Below, piece by piece: positions 1 through 7,718 of a stretch of 18,288 nucleotides of DNA. Each line of letters begins with the position of its first letter. Position 1 is the stretch's first letter. The notes beneath the pieces were generated by a model that saw nothing but the letters and a program-made list of their open reading frames with translations, was not told where the DNA came from and searched no databases. Source of the DNA: Victivallis vadensis (lineage in GTDB: Bacteria; Verrucomicrobiota; Lentisphaeria; Victivallales; GWF2-50-93). The translations under genes and the position numbers were made by a program. Location of the stretch: NCBI GenBank assembly GCA_020718525.1, contig DYRX01000039.1, positions 1-18,288 on the forward strand, written 5' to 3'.

Positions 1-57
1 GCTGGGATAAGATTAGTCAAAAATTCCAGCACCCTGAAGGTGTGCAACAACGACTAA
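1..57 (+). CDS. Possible 3' end of an upstream gene (partial)
   Basis: The frame beginning at base 1 is open from the window edge to a TAA at 55-57. It would give an 18-residue C-terminus ending in STLKVCNND. Its third codon positions are fairly rich in G and C, as in the confident genes here. A second frame starting at base 3 is also open, to a TGA at 60-62, and would end in PEGVQQRLI, but its third positions are more A/T-rich. With so little sequence neither can be proven, and no product can be named. It may also be non-coding. Confidence 0.2.
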   Translation, partial: AGIRLVKNSSTLKVCNND

Positions 58-60
58 TCT
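1..60 (+). repeat. Interleaved inverted repeats, pseudoknot-like
   Basis: AGATTAGTC at 10-18 is perfectly complementary to GACTAATCT at 52-60. Between them lie a small CACC/GGTG hairpin (30-33 with 39-42) and CCAGC at 26-30, which can pair with GCTGG at 1-5. The 1-5/26-30 and 10-18/52-60 pairings interleave, so they could form an H-type pseudoknot. The 9-bp arm is the only strong part. No U-tract follows, so this is not a standard terminator. It may simply lie at the end of an upstream gene. Confidence 0.3.
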
Positions 61-193
61 GAATTATTAAAGAGACATAGTATCGTTATTTAGGAAACAG
101 GACACCAGCCATGCAAGACAGCTCCGATTTGAGGCGTCCTCACTGAGCCAAGCTCATAAGATTCATCCGTTGCGTTTTTTCTTCAATCCCCGC

Positions 194-223
194 TTGCAAT
201 CACAGCTTGTGCATGGACATTAT
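194..223 (+). promoter_or_regulatory. Weak candidate sigma-70-like promoter for lon
   Basis: TTGCAA at 194-199 and CATTAT at 218-223 are 18 bases apart, and each matches 4 of 6 consensus bases. A transcript would start near 230, leaving a short A-rich leader before the ATG at 247. A GGAC/GTCC inverted repeat (215-218 with 226-229) overlaps the -10 area. I see neither a CIRCE element nor a clear heat-shock sigma-32 promoter, although lon is heat-inducible in many bacteria. Confidence 0.28.
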
Positions 224-246
224 AGGTCCGCTAAAAAATTGAATGG

Positions 247-2733
247 ATGAACAGGATGCCAGAAAACAAAGATCAGACGGATATTGACAGAAAAGGCACG
301 GAACTTGATCCGCCTTCAGCCCCCCTGCCGGAAGAGGGAAAAACAACTGAGAAGGTCATGCGCCTTGCCATGATCGAACTCAACGACGTAGTTGTTTTCC
401 CCTATGGGCTGGCCACCTTGGTCGTCGAGTCGAAAGCAATGATCGCCCTTCTCGAGACCATAGTCGCGAACGAAAGGCTTGTCGCGCTGTTCCCAATATG
501 CAAGCCGGCGCAGACACCTCAGCCTCCGACAGGAATAAGCGACGAGAAAGAGCTCGAAACTTTTGCCGTCGAGGACAGGAGGCTTTCGTCCACGGGCACG
601 ATTGGAAGAATCGTTAAAATGCTCCGATTTCCCGACGGCACTGTGCGCATACTAGTACGCGGGCTCAAGAGGATTCACTATGAAAAGCTTCTCTCTGTAA
701 AGGAACCCTACACTGTAAAAATACGCGAAATCCGCGAGGAAGTCGAAGCAGGAATCGAAGTCTCGGCAATGCTGAAAAATGCGATCACACACTATCAGGA
801 GATCGTGTCTTCGTCCCCCTTCTATCCTGACGAGCTCCGGGTTGCGGTGCTTAACATTGAAGACAATTCACGCCTAGTTGACATGATGGCCGACACGCTT
901 TCGCTTAACGTTTCGGAAAAAATCCATCTGCTGGCGTCCTCGAGTCTGATGGCGCGCCTTCAAATTCTTACAATACTCCTCAACAGGGAGGTCGAAGTTC
1001 TGCGGCTCGGTTCCAAGATTCAGATGCAGGTCAGCAACGCGCTAAGCAAGAACCAGCGGGATTTTTTCCTCCGCGAACAGCTCCGGATGATCCAGAAGGA
1101 ACTGGGAGAGGAGTCAAAAAATCCTGACATCAAGGCCCTCGAGGAAAGAATGAAGTCGGTCAAGCTTTCCGAAAAGGCGGAAGCCGCGGTAAAGAAGGAA
1201 CTGCAGAGACTCGAGACGATTCCCCAGGCATCCGCGGAGTATTCCGTCGCCCACACCTACGTTGACTGGATTCTTTCGCTTCCCTGGAACGTCTTTACGG
1301 AAGACAGAATAGACATACTCGAGGCTTCGAAGATATTGGACGAAGACCACTATGATCTCAAGACAGTTAAAGACATAATACTGGATTTTCTTTCCGTCCT
1401 CCAGCTTAAAAAGGATAAAAAATCTCCGATATTGTGCTTCATAGGTCCGCCCGGTGTTGGCAAAACCTCTCTGGGACAGTCAATAGCCAAGGCCATGCAG
1501 AGAAAATTTGTCAGAATGTCTTTAGGCGGGATTCGAGACGAGGCGGAGATCCGCGGACACAGGAGGACTTATATCGGTGCGCTTCCTGGACGGATAATAC
1601 AGGGACTGAAAAAGGCGCAGAGCGCAAACCCTGTCTTCATGCTTGATGAGATTGACAAGATAGGCTCGGATTTCAGAGGCGATCCGGCATCGGCGCTCCT
1701 CGAGGTTCTCGATCCCCAGCAGAACAACAGCTTCATGGATCACTACATCGAGCTCGATTTCGATCTCAGCTCAGTCATGTTCATCGCTACCGGAAACATA
1801 ACCGACTCCATCCCCCCTGCCCTTCTCGACCGGATGGAACTGCTCTATCTCCCAGGCTATACCCTTGGAGAAAAAAAGGAAATTGCAAAAAGATTTCTCG
1901 TGCCAAGGCAAATAAAAGACAACGGATTACCCACCGACAAGGTCGAATTCCCAGAAAAAACAGTGGAATCCCTCATACAGAGATACACAAGGGAGGCGGG
2001 TGTCAGAAATCTCGAACGAAGCATTGCAAAAATTTCGCGGAAACTTGCCAGGCAGATAGTCGAGTCACCAAAGAAAAAATCACAAAAAAAGATGCTGATA
2101 GGCGAAAATTCGCTTCAAAAGTTTCTTGGACCGCCTAAATATTTTCTTGACGAAGCAGAGAAAAAGGCCCAGATCGGCATAGCGACAGGAATGGCGTGGA
2201 CCAGCTCGGGCGGCTCGATAATTCCAGTCGAAGTCAGCTACATGCCCGGCAAGGGGAATTTGAAGCTGACAGGCTCCCTCGGAGAAGTGATGAAGGAAAG
2301 CGCCGAGACCGCATTCAGCTACGCAAGAAGCAATTACAGACGCTTCAAGATAGACAGCGACATTTTTGCCCAAAACGACTTCCACATCCATATTCCCGAC
2401 GGAGCAACCCCAAAAGACGGCCCCTCCGCAGGAATAACAATTTTGACCGCACTGATCTCCTCGCTCACAAAACGCCCTGTGAAGGAACTCGTGTCAATGA
2501 CAGGAGAAATCACCCTCAGCGGAAAAGTGACTCCCGTTGGCGGAATAAAGGAAAAGGTGATCGCGGCAATGGCATCCGGCATAAAAACCGTGGTGATTCC
2601 AGAAAAAAACGCGAAAGATTTGGACGATCTTCCTCCGGAAGCAAAGGAGAAAATCAAATTTTTCAAAATACGTAAAGTTGACGACGCGCTTAAATTCGTT
2701 TTGGCAAACAGCAAAACCGAATCGCCCGACTGA
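247..2733 (+). CDS. lon: ATP-dependent Lon protease
   Basis: Lon is a cytoplasmic AAA+ serine protease that degrades misfolded and regulatory proteins. The 828 residues show the full family layout. An N-terminal substrate-binding LON domain covers roughly 38-240 and a helical region follows. The AAA+ module has Walker A GPPGVGKT at 400-407 and Walker B FMLDEID at 464-470. The C-terminal protease domain has the catalytic Ser727 in KDGPSAG and Lys770 in GGIKEK, 43 residues apart as in E. coli Lon. The length slightly exceeds E. coli Lon (784), mainly through a charged N-terminal extension. The ATG at 247 has no good Shine-Dalgarno; a second ATG at 256 is an alternative start. The next gene begins about 120 bases downstream and no clear terminator lies between. 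The function is secure; the exact start is less so. Confidence 0.97.
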   Translation: MNRMPENKDQTDIDRKGTELDPPSAPLPEEGKTTEKVMRLAMIELNDVVVFPYGLATLVVESKAMIALLETIVANERLVALFPICKPAQTPQPPTGISDEKELETFAVEDRRLSSTGTIGRIVKMLRFPDGTVRILVRGLKRIHYEKLLSVKEPYTVKIREIREEVEAGIEVSAMLKNAITHYQEIVSSSPFYPDELRVAVLNIEDNSRLVDMMADTLSLNVSEKIHLLASSSLMARLQILTILLNREVEVLRLGSKIQMQVSNALSKNQRDFFLREQLRMIQKELGEESKNPDIKALEERMKSVKLSEKAEAAVKKELQRLETIPQASAEYSVAHTYVDWILSLPWNVFTEDRIDILEASKILDEDHYDLKTVKDIILDFLSVLQLKKDKKSPILCFIGPPGVGKTSLGQSIAKAMQRKFVRMSLGGIRDEAEIRGHRRTYIGALPGRIIQGLKKAQSANPVFMLDEIDKIGSDFRGDPASALLEVLDPQQNNSFMDHYIELDFDLSSVMFIATGNITDSIPPALLDRMELLYLPGYTLGEKKEIAKRFLVPRQIKDNGLPTDKVEFPEKTVESLIQRYTREAGVRNLERSIAKISRKLARQIVESPKKKSQKKMLIGENSLQKFLGPPKYFLDEAEKKAQIGIATGMAWTSSGGSIIPVEVSYMPGKGNLKLTGSLGEVMKESAETAFSYARSNYRRFKIDSDIFAQNDFHIHIPDGATPKDGPSAGITILTALISSLTKRPVKELVSMTGEITLSGKVTPVGGIKEKVIAAMASGIKTVVIPEKNAKDLDDLPPEAKEKIKFFKIRKVDDALKFVLANSKTESPD

Positions 2734-2798
2734 TCAAAACAATCAAAGTCTGTCCCTCCCAGCTTGCAGAAATATTTTAATTTTTCTTTCAATACCCC

Positions 2799-2827
2799 TT
2801 GCATAATCAATCATAACATGTCATAAT
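2799..2827 (+). promoter_or_regulatory. Candidate promoter of the DeoR-family gene
   Basis: TTGCAT at 2799-2804 and CATAAT at 2822-2827 are separated by 17 bases. The -10 matches 5 of 6 consensus positions, while the -35 matches only 3. Transcription would start near 2834. One copy of the repeat AACATGTCAT overlaps the -10 and a second lies just downstream, as expected if a repressor controls this promoter. Confidence 0.4.
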
Positions 2828-2854
2828 ATTGCAAAACAAGGCAAAACATGTCAT
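2815..2854 (+). repeat. Direct repeat AACATGTCAT x2, possible operator
   Basis: AACATGTCAT occurs at 2815-2824 and again at 2845-2854, exactly 30 bases apart (about three helical turns). Each copy contains the palindrome ACATGT. Between them GCAAAACA is also repeated, at 2831 and 2841. The copies flank the predicted transcription start of the DeoR-family gene, so autoregulation is a reasonable inference. I saw no copy in the short gap before the E1 gene. Confidence 0.4.
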
Positions 2855-2855
2855 C

Positions 2856-3632
2856 ATGAATATTCAGAACAGAAAGCTTCTTGCGGCTGAAAGGGAGAGC
2901 ATGATCTTGTCAGAGATAAGCTCCTCTGCAGGTTCAATTTCGGCGCTTTCGAGGAAGCTTAACGTTTCCGAAGCCACGGTCAGGCGCGATCTGCTGTCCC
3001 TTGAAAAGCAGGGAAGGCTCAAACGGGTGCATGGCGGAGCCGTCGGCGTTCCGTCCGGAATGGAGGAGCCTATTTTCGAAGAGAAGGAGTCAAGTCTGGC
3101 GGCAGAAAAGAGCTTGATCTCCCGCGCCGCCCTTTCAATGATCGAAGACGGTGACAGCATTTATCTTGATGGAGGGAGTACAGTTCTTGCGCTTGCCAAA
3201 CTGCTTCATCTGAAAAAATCTCTGACAATCGTAACCAATTCAATCAGCTCGGTGCTTGCCCTCATGGACAGCGGTCATGGGATAATCATTGTCGGCGGCA
3301 GAATGAGGGCGCTGAGCCGCACGCTTGTCGGATCTCTTACGGAGAAATCTTTGGGATCTCTCCGATTCAAGAAAGCTTTTCTTGGAACAATCGGCTTTTC
3401 AGTGAAAAGAGGCATTTCGACTACGGATCCCGATGAAGCATACACCAAGGGGCTTGTGATGCAGAGGGCGGAAGCCGTCGTACTCCTTGCCGACAGGACA
3501 AAGATTGGGGTGGAATCTTTCGCTTCGAGCGGAGATATTTCAGACATTGACTTCATTGTCAGCGACTATGAATTTTCTCCAAAGGAGACGAAGGAGCTTA
3601 TGCGTGCAGGCGTGAAAATTGTCAAGGCGTAA
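2856..3632 (+). CDS. DeoR/GlpR-family transcriptional regulator
   Basis: The protein is a cytoplasmic DNA-binding repressor of the family that typically responds to sugar phosphates. From the ATG at 2856 it has 258 residues, the usual size. The N-terminal DeoR helix-turn-helix carries the recognition-helix motif SEATVRRDL followed by GRLKRVHGGAV. The C-terminal effector domain shows the expected DGGST, TNSI, GTIGF and LADRTKIG segments and ends with an aspartate-containing IVSD. The reading frame can be extended to a TTG at 2829, but the ATG gives the normal family N-terminus. The Shine-Dalgarno is weak in either case (AAGG, 14 bases upstream of the ATG). It lies between lon and the E1/E2 dehydrogenase genes, 58 bases before E1. 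Control of that pair or of itself is possible, but the ligand and targets cannot be read from the sequence. Confidence 0.92.
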   Translation: MNIQNRKLLAAERESMILSEISSSAGSISALSRKLNVSEATVRRDLLSLEKQGRLKRVHGGAVGVPSGMEEPIFEEKESSLAAEKSLISRAALSMIEDGDSIYLDGGSTVLALAKLLHLKKSLTIVTNSISSVLALMDSGHGIIIVGGRMRALSRTLVGSLTEKSLGSLRFKKAFLGTIGFSVKRGISTTDPDEAYTKGLVMQRAEAVVLLADRTKIGVESFASSGDISDIDFIVSDYEFSPKETKELMRAGVKIVKA

Positions 3633-3690
3633 TTTTGATCTGGAATAATAAATTATTTTTGAATGAAATAGCACAAAAAAGGAGAATGCA

Positions 3691-5994
3691 ATGGGGAACT
3701 ACTACAGCGATCTGAGTCCGGATTTCAAGAAGAAGACCGTCAAGCTCAAGGCGATCGAAGGCTACAGCTATTCTAAGATGATTCGGGACGAGATTGATTC
3801 CGGCTCGATGAAGTCCGGGGAAATTCTCGATTTATACGAGGCAATGCTGATGATAAGGGAATTCGAGGAGATGATCCTCAAGCTTCGCACGGGAGCGTAC
3901 GAGTCTGTAAAAAGCTATGAATATCGCGGTCCGACACATCTTTCGATTGGCCAGGAAGCTACATCCTCCGGTGCCTGTTCTGTCCTTGGTATCGGAGACT
4001 ACATAACATCGACTCACAGAGGGCACGGCGATTCGATAGCCAAAGGCTATTTTGCAATCCGGGGGATGGGCGAAGCAGAGCTTCGCGCGAGATGCCCGGA
4101 GTTTTCCTCCCTCTCAGGCGAAGAACTTATTGAAGCAGTTATGCAGGATCACATATTTAGAACTGTTGCGGAACTTTTCGGGAAAGAAAGCGGTTACGGC
4201 AGAGGAAGAGGCGGCGGCATGCACATATTCGACTGCCGCGTCGGACACCTCGGAGCAAACGCGATCGTGGGCGGCGGCGTTCCAATCGCAACAGGAGCGG
4301 CGATGACTTGCAGAATAGACATAAATCAGGATAACAAGGGGAAAGTCGTATGCTGTTTCGCCGGCGACGGAGCATATGCGAACGGAGTCGTTCTCGAGGC
4401 GCTAAATTGGGCGGCCCAAGACCAGTTTACTAACAAAAAACTGACAAGCATCAACAGGGGGCTCCCGATTGTCTTTTGCATAGTCAACAACCATTTTGGA
4501 ATGACCGGCAGGGCAGAAGGCGAAGTGACCGGAGTTGACTATCTTGCTAGAAGGGCCGCAGGATTCGACAATGACAACATGCATGCCGAGATCGTCAATG
4601 GAATGGATGTGATGGCTGTTCGCGATGCTCTTGCCCGTGCGAAAAAAATGCTTCTTGATGGAAAAGGTCCGGTACTGCTCGAGCTTGACACCTACCGCTA
4701 CTACGGGCATTCTCTTTCCGACCCCAGAAACGAGTACAGGACAAAGGACGAAGAGGAGCGCTGGAAGGACGTGGATCCAGTCTCAAGTTTCAGGAGAAGG
4801 CTTTTGGACGAAAAGATATTCTCCGTTGCCGAGCTCGACGCGTTGGAAAAGAAGGTTGCCAGAAGAAACGCCCTTGCCGCCGCCCGTGCCGCTGAATCGC
4901 CGGATCCGGATCCCGCAGAGGTTATCAAATACATGTATTCGGATGAATTTTCCAAAGACGTTCCAGCTCCATACAGAAAGATTGACATCAGAGGGCCGGA
5001 GCCGACTGTGAAACGCGATTCTGAAGGTCGGATCAACTACCGCGATGCGATCAAGGAGGGGATACTGGAGGAGATGAAGCGCGACGCCAGGGTTGTCGTA
5101 TATGGCGAGGATGTAGCAGACTACGGAGGTGCGTTCAAGCTTACAAAGGGGCTACTTGAATGCTTTGGCAGAGGCAGGGTTTTCAATACTCCCATATCGG
5201 AAGCGTGCATCTGCGGCACGGGCGTTGGAATGGCGATGACCGGATACCGGCCTGTTGTTGAGCTCATGTATATGGACTTCGCTCTCATGGCATCCGATCA
5301 GATTTCCAACCAGGCCGCGAAATGGCACTACATGACTGGCGGAAAGATGAATGTCCCGCTTGTGATCCGATGCAGTGTCGGCGGCGGCAAAGGATATGGC
5401 GGACAGCATTCGCAGTCCCTCGAGTCGCTCTTCTGCCACATTCCTGGAACCTATGTCGCATATCCCTCGAATCCATATGATGCCAAAGGACTTATAAAAA
5501 CTGCTATCCGCGATCAGAATCCTGTCGTATTCGTCGAAGGACAACTCCTCTACAACGTGAAAGGCCTTGTCCCGCAGGAGGAATACCTCATACCGTTCGG
5601 CGAGGCCAAAATAGCAAGGGAAGGCAGAGACCTGACAATTATAGCGTGGGGTCCCGCCCTTCCGGATTCCCTGAAGGCGGCGGAAATCCTTTCTGCGGAA
5701 GGCATTTCTGCTGAAGTCATTGATCCGAGGACTCTTGTCCCCTTCGACTGGGAGACCGTTTTCGCGTCAGTGGAGAAAACAGGCAAATGCATTGTCGCAA
5801 GCCAGTGCGTTGACATAGGAAGTTTCACTGGAGAAATCGTCTCCAGAATCGTCGAGAACTGCTTCGACAGCCTTGATGCTCCTGTGGTCAAAATCGGCGC
5901 GAAGAACGGTGTGGCTCCGCAGGCGTTCTCGCTGGAAGCGGCCTTTCTGCCAAGCGTTGAAGACATCGTTTCGGCGGCAAGAAAGCTGATCTGA
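3691..5994 (+). CDS. Fused 2-oxoacid (probably pyruvate) dehydrogenase E1 alpha-beta
   Basis: This thiamine-diphosphate enzyme would decarboxylate a 2-oxoacid and pass the acyl group to lipoyl-E2. Its 767 residues join E1-alpha (about 1-410) and E1-beta (about 440-767), which are separate in most bacteria. The alpha half has the ThDP motif GDG at 225-227 with its distal NN at 266-267. It also has the loop YRYYGHSLSDP at 335-345, which resembles pyruvate dehydrogenase rather than branched-chain E1. The beta half has the conserved Glu504 in TPISEA and His573 in GQHSQS. Two stretches are longer than usual: about 121-159 before the AELFGKE motif, and FTNKKLTSINRG inside the ThDP motif. AAGGAG at 3679-3684 supports the ATG at 3691. 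E2 follows 121 bases later. No E3 gene is in the window. Pyruvate is the likely substrate but is not proven. Confidence 0.92.
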   Translation: MGNYYSDLSPDFKKKTVKLKAIEGYSYSKMIRDEIDSGSMKSGEILDLYEAMLMIREFEEMILKLRTGAYESVKSYEYRGPTHLSIGQEATSSGACSVLGIGDYITSTHRGHGDSIAKGYFAIRGMGEAELRARCPEFSSLSGEELIEAVMQDHIFRTVAELFGKESGYGRGRGGGMHIFDCRVGHLGANAIVGGGVPIATGAAMTCRIDINQDNKGKVVCCFAGDGAYANGVVLEALNWAAQDQFTNKKLTSINRGLPIVFCIVNNHFGMTGRAEGEVTGVDYLARRAAGFDNDNMHAEIVNGMDVMAVRDALARAKKMLLDGKGPVLLELDTYRYYGHSLSDPRNEYRTKDEEERWKDVDPVSSFRRRLLDEKIFSVAELDALEKKVARRNALAAARAAESPDPDPAEVIKYMYSDEFSKDVPAPYRKIDIRGPEPTVKRDSEGRINYRDAIKEGILEEMKRDARVVVYGEDVADYGGAFKLTKGLLECFGRGRVFNTPISEACICGTGVGMAMTGYRPVVELMYMDFALMASDQISNQAAKWHYMTGGKMNVPLVIRCSVGGGKGYGGQHSQSLESLFCHIPGTYVAYPSNPYDAKGLIKTAIRDQNPVVFVEGQLLYNVKGLVPQEEYLIPFGEAKIAREGRDLTIIAWGPALPDSLKAAEILSAEGISAEVIDPRTLVPFDWETVFASVEKTGKCIVASQCVDIGSFTGEIVSRIVENCFDSLDAPVVKIGAKNGVAPQAFSLEAAFLPSVEDIVSAARKLI

Positions 5995-6069
5995 CAAGTT
6001 CGACAGCGCCGTCATAGATGATGATGTATAGTTATGATTTTCAAATACTTATGAATGATATAACCAGGA

Positions 6070-6094
6070 AGAGCCTGAATCATGGAAAGGCTCT
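6070..6094 (+). promoter_or_regulatory. Hairpin in the E1-E2 gap
   Basis: AGAGCC at 6070-6075 pairs with GGCTCT at 6089-6094 across a 13-base loop. It ends nine bases before the E2 ribosome-binding site (AAGGAAG, 6103-6109). There is no U-tract, so it is not a terminator. It could tune E2 translation or act as an mRNA processing or stability element between the two genes. Confidence 0.35.
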
Positions 6095-6115
6095 GAACAA
6101 GAAAGGAAGCTAAAG

Positions 6116-7495
6116 ATGGCGACATTCATTCCGATACCAAAACTGGGACAGTCTGAAGAAACTGTCAAGATAGAAAAGTGGCGTGTGAAAGAGGGGGACA
6201 AGATACGCAAGGGCGATGTCCTCTTCGAAGTCGAGACCGACAAGGCTGTCCTGGAGGTCGAGTCGCAGTTCGAAGGAACTCTCCTTAAAATCATAGTTCA
6301 AAGCGGAGTAGAAGCGCCTGTCATGAGCGTAGCGGCAGTCATAGGAAGCCCTGATGAGAAAATTCCGGAAATCCCATCTGCTCCAAAGCCAGCGCCAAGT
6401 CCAGCGCCTTCAGCGCCTAAAGATGCAAAATCAGACATGGCAAAGAGCCTCTCTCCGTCAGGGGAAGCGGAAAAAGTTTCCGGCAAGGCGCAGAGCGCCC
6501 CTTCGCCGGAGGCAAAAGCGACAGAGTCCGCTCGCCTTCCTCGGACTGAAAGGCCGCCGAGACCTTCGCCTAGGGCAAGACGCTTTTCAAAGGACTATCT
6601 GATTGACATCTCCAAGGTCGAGGGAAGTGGCGGAAAAGCAGGCAGAGTGACTGAAGCTGATGTGAAACGATATCTGGAAAGTAGCGGCTATCTCGCGAAA
6701 AAGATTGGCGGCGCCGCCCTCAATCTTGCGAAAAAGGAGAAGCTGGAGCTTCTCTCAATCGAAGGCGGCGGTGATGCCGGTCGGATTACTCTTGCAGATG
6801 TGAAATCGGCGGCATTTGAAAAGTCGCGCGAGCTCTCGACCATGCGGAAAAGCATAGCGAGAAGGCTTTCTGACTCCAAGCGCAATATTCCGCACTTCTA
6901 TGTTACTGTCTCAGTTGACATGAGTGAAATTTCAAGCTTGCGCGGAAAGCTCAAGGCGGACGGGATCAGTCTCAGCGTAAGCGATTTCATTGTCAAAGCT
7001 TGCGCGCTGACATTGAAAGAATTCCCAATGATGAACGCGGAAAGCGACGGCGTCACCGTCAGATACAAGTCGAAAATCAACATTGGCGTGGCAGTCAGCC
7101 TCGACAATGGCCTTGTTGTTCCGGTCGTCAGGAATGCCGACAAGAAAGATCTGGATGAAATTCATGAAACTGTGGCAGAGCTGGCGGACAAGGCAAGAAA
7201 GGGCAAGCTGTCTCCAGATGAAATGAAAGGCGGAACATTCACCATATCCAACATGGGAATGCTTGGAGTGGAGAACTTCGCCGCAATCATCAATCCTGGC
7301 GAATCTGCGATACTCGCTGTCTCCTCGGCAATTCCAAGTCCGACAGTGAGAAACGGGGAAATTGCAGTTAGAGACATCATGAAGATGACAGTGAGCGCCG
7401 ACCACAGGATTGTTGACGGAGCAGACGCCGCGAAATTCGCAAATTCTCTGAAGGCAAAACTGGAGTCTCCCCAATCCTTGGCGCAGTTTATATAG
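6116..7495 (+). CDS. Dihydrolipoamide acyltransferase (E2), probably pyruvate dehydrogenase complex
   Basis: This protein is the core of the 2-oxoacid dehydrogenase complex; it carries acyl groups on lipoyl-lysine and transfers them to CoA. It has 459 residues. The single lipoyl domain covers about 1-80, with Lys43 in the ETDKA motif. An Ala/Pro/Ser-rich flexible linker runs from about 85 to 148. A peripheral subunit-binding domain (about 151-188, SPRARRFSKD to GRVTEADVKRY) follows. A second, similar segment (about 192-235) ends in GRITLADVKSA. The acyltransferase domain runs from about 240 to the end, with DHRIVDG at 429-435 providing the catalytic His430 and Asp434. AAGGAAG at 6103-6109 fixes the start. 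Its place directly behind the fused E1 supports a joint complex. No lpd (E3) gene is nearby, so E3 must be encoded elsewhere. Confidence 0.94.
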   Translation: MATFIPIPKLGQSEETVKIEKWRVKEGDKIRKGDVLFEVETDKAVLEVESQFEGTLLKIIVQSGVEAPVMSVAAVIGSPDEKIPEIPSAPKPAPSPAPSAPKDAKSDMAKSLSPSGEAEKVSGKAQSAPSPEAKATESARLPRTERPPRPSPRARRFSKDYLIDISKVEGSGGKAGRVTEADVKRYLESSGYLAKKIGGAALNLAKKEKLELLSIEGGGDAGRITLADVKSAAFEKSRELSTMRKSIARRLSDSKRNIPHFYVTVSVDMSEISSLRGKLKADGISLSVSDFIVKACALTLKEFPMMNAESDGVTVRYKSKINIGVAVSLDNGLVVPVVRNADKKDLDEIHETVAELADKARKGKLSPDEMKGGTFTISNMGMLGVENFAAIINPGESAILAVSSAIPSPTVRNGEIAVRDIMKMTVSADHRIVDGADAAKFANSLKAKLESPQSLAQFI

Positions 7496-7537
7496 TTTCT
7501 CAGCAAAAAAATGAAATTATTTATCCGGAAAACTATA
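7491..7537. repeat. 8-bp inverted repeat spanning the E2 stop codon
   Basis: TATAGTTT at 7491-7498, which includes the E2 stop codon, is perfectly complementary to AAACTATA at 7530-7537, with a 31-base A-rich spacer. The arms are AT-rich. It could cap the 3' end of the E1-E2 transcript, but it lacks the GC stem and U-tract of a standard terminator. Confidence 0.3.
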
Positions 7538-7561
7538 GGAGCCAAAACCGGTGAATAATAA

Positions 7562-7621
7562 CCGTCCAGCTACAAGCTCTGGGCAAGCCGTCCAATGAGT
7601 TCCGCTCTTAGTTCCTGTCCA
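7562..7621 (+). repeat. Three short direct repeats (C/T)GTCCA upstream of the CPBP gene
   Basis: CCGTCCA occurs at 7562-7568 and 7588-7594, and CTGTCCA at 7615-7621, spaced 26 and 27 bases apart. They lie in the 223-base gap between E2 and the CPBP gene. The units are only seven bases, so chance cannot be excluded. No function is claimed. Confidence 0.25.
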
Positions 7622-7650
7622 GCCTTCAGGCTGTCTTCAATTATATTTTT
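7620..7650 (+). terminator. Weak candidate terminator after E2
   Basis: CAGCC at 7620-7624 pairs with GGCTG at 7629-7633 across a TTCA loop, and a T-rich stretch ends in five Ts at 7646-7650. The stem is only 5 bp and the Ts do not follow it directly. It lies about 125 bases past the E2 stop codon, so it is a weak candidate for ending the E1-E2 transcript. Confidence 0.3.
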
Positions 7651-7718
7651 GCAATTAGCCTTTAGTATTTAGCACTTGGCAATCTCAGGCGCAATTATGG
7701 AATTTAGGGGCTAAAACT

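Noticed and set aside
30..90. Resemblance to group I intron core elements (GAAGGTG, a GACTA segment, AAAGAGACATAG)
   Set aside because: The expected P7 pairing needs a 2-base bulge, no other core elements or exon context are visible, and the similarity is short.
2196..2675. A 159-codon plus-strand frame inside lon
   Set aside because: It overlaps the conserved Lon protease domain in another frame and has very basic, low-quality composition.
6018..6113. A 31-codon frame (beginning with three ATG codons) in the E1-E2 gap, ending two bases before the E2 start codon
   Set aside because: It has no ribosome-binding site, its composition is unlike a known peptide, and such short frames arise by chance.
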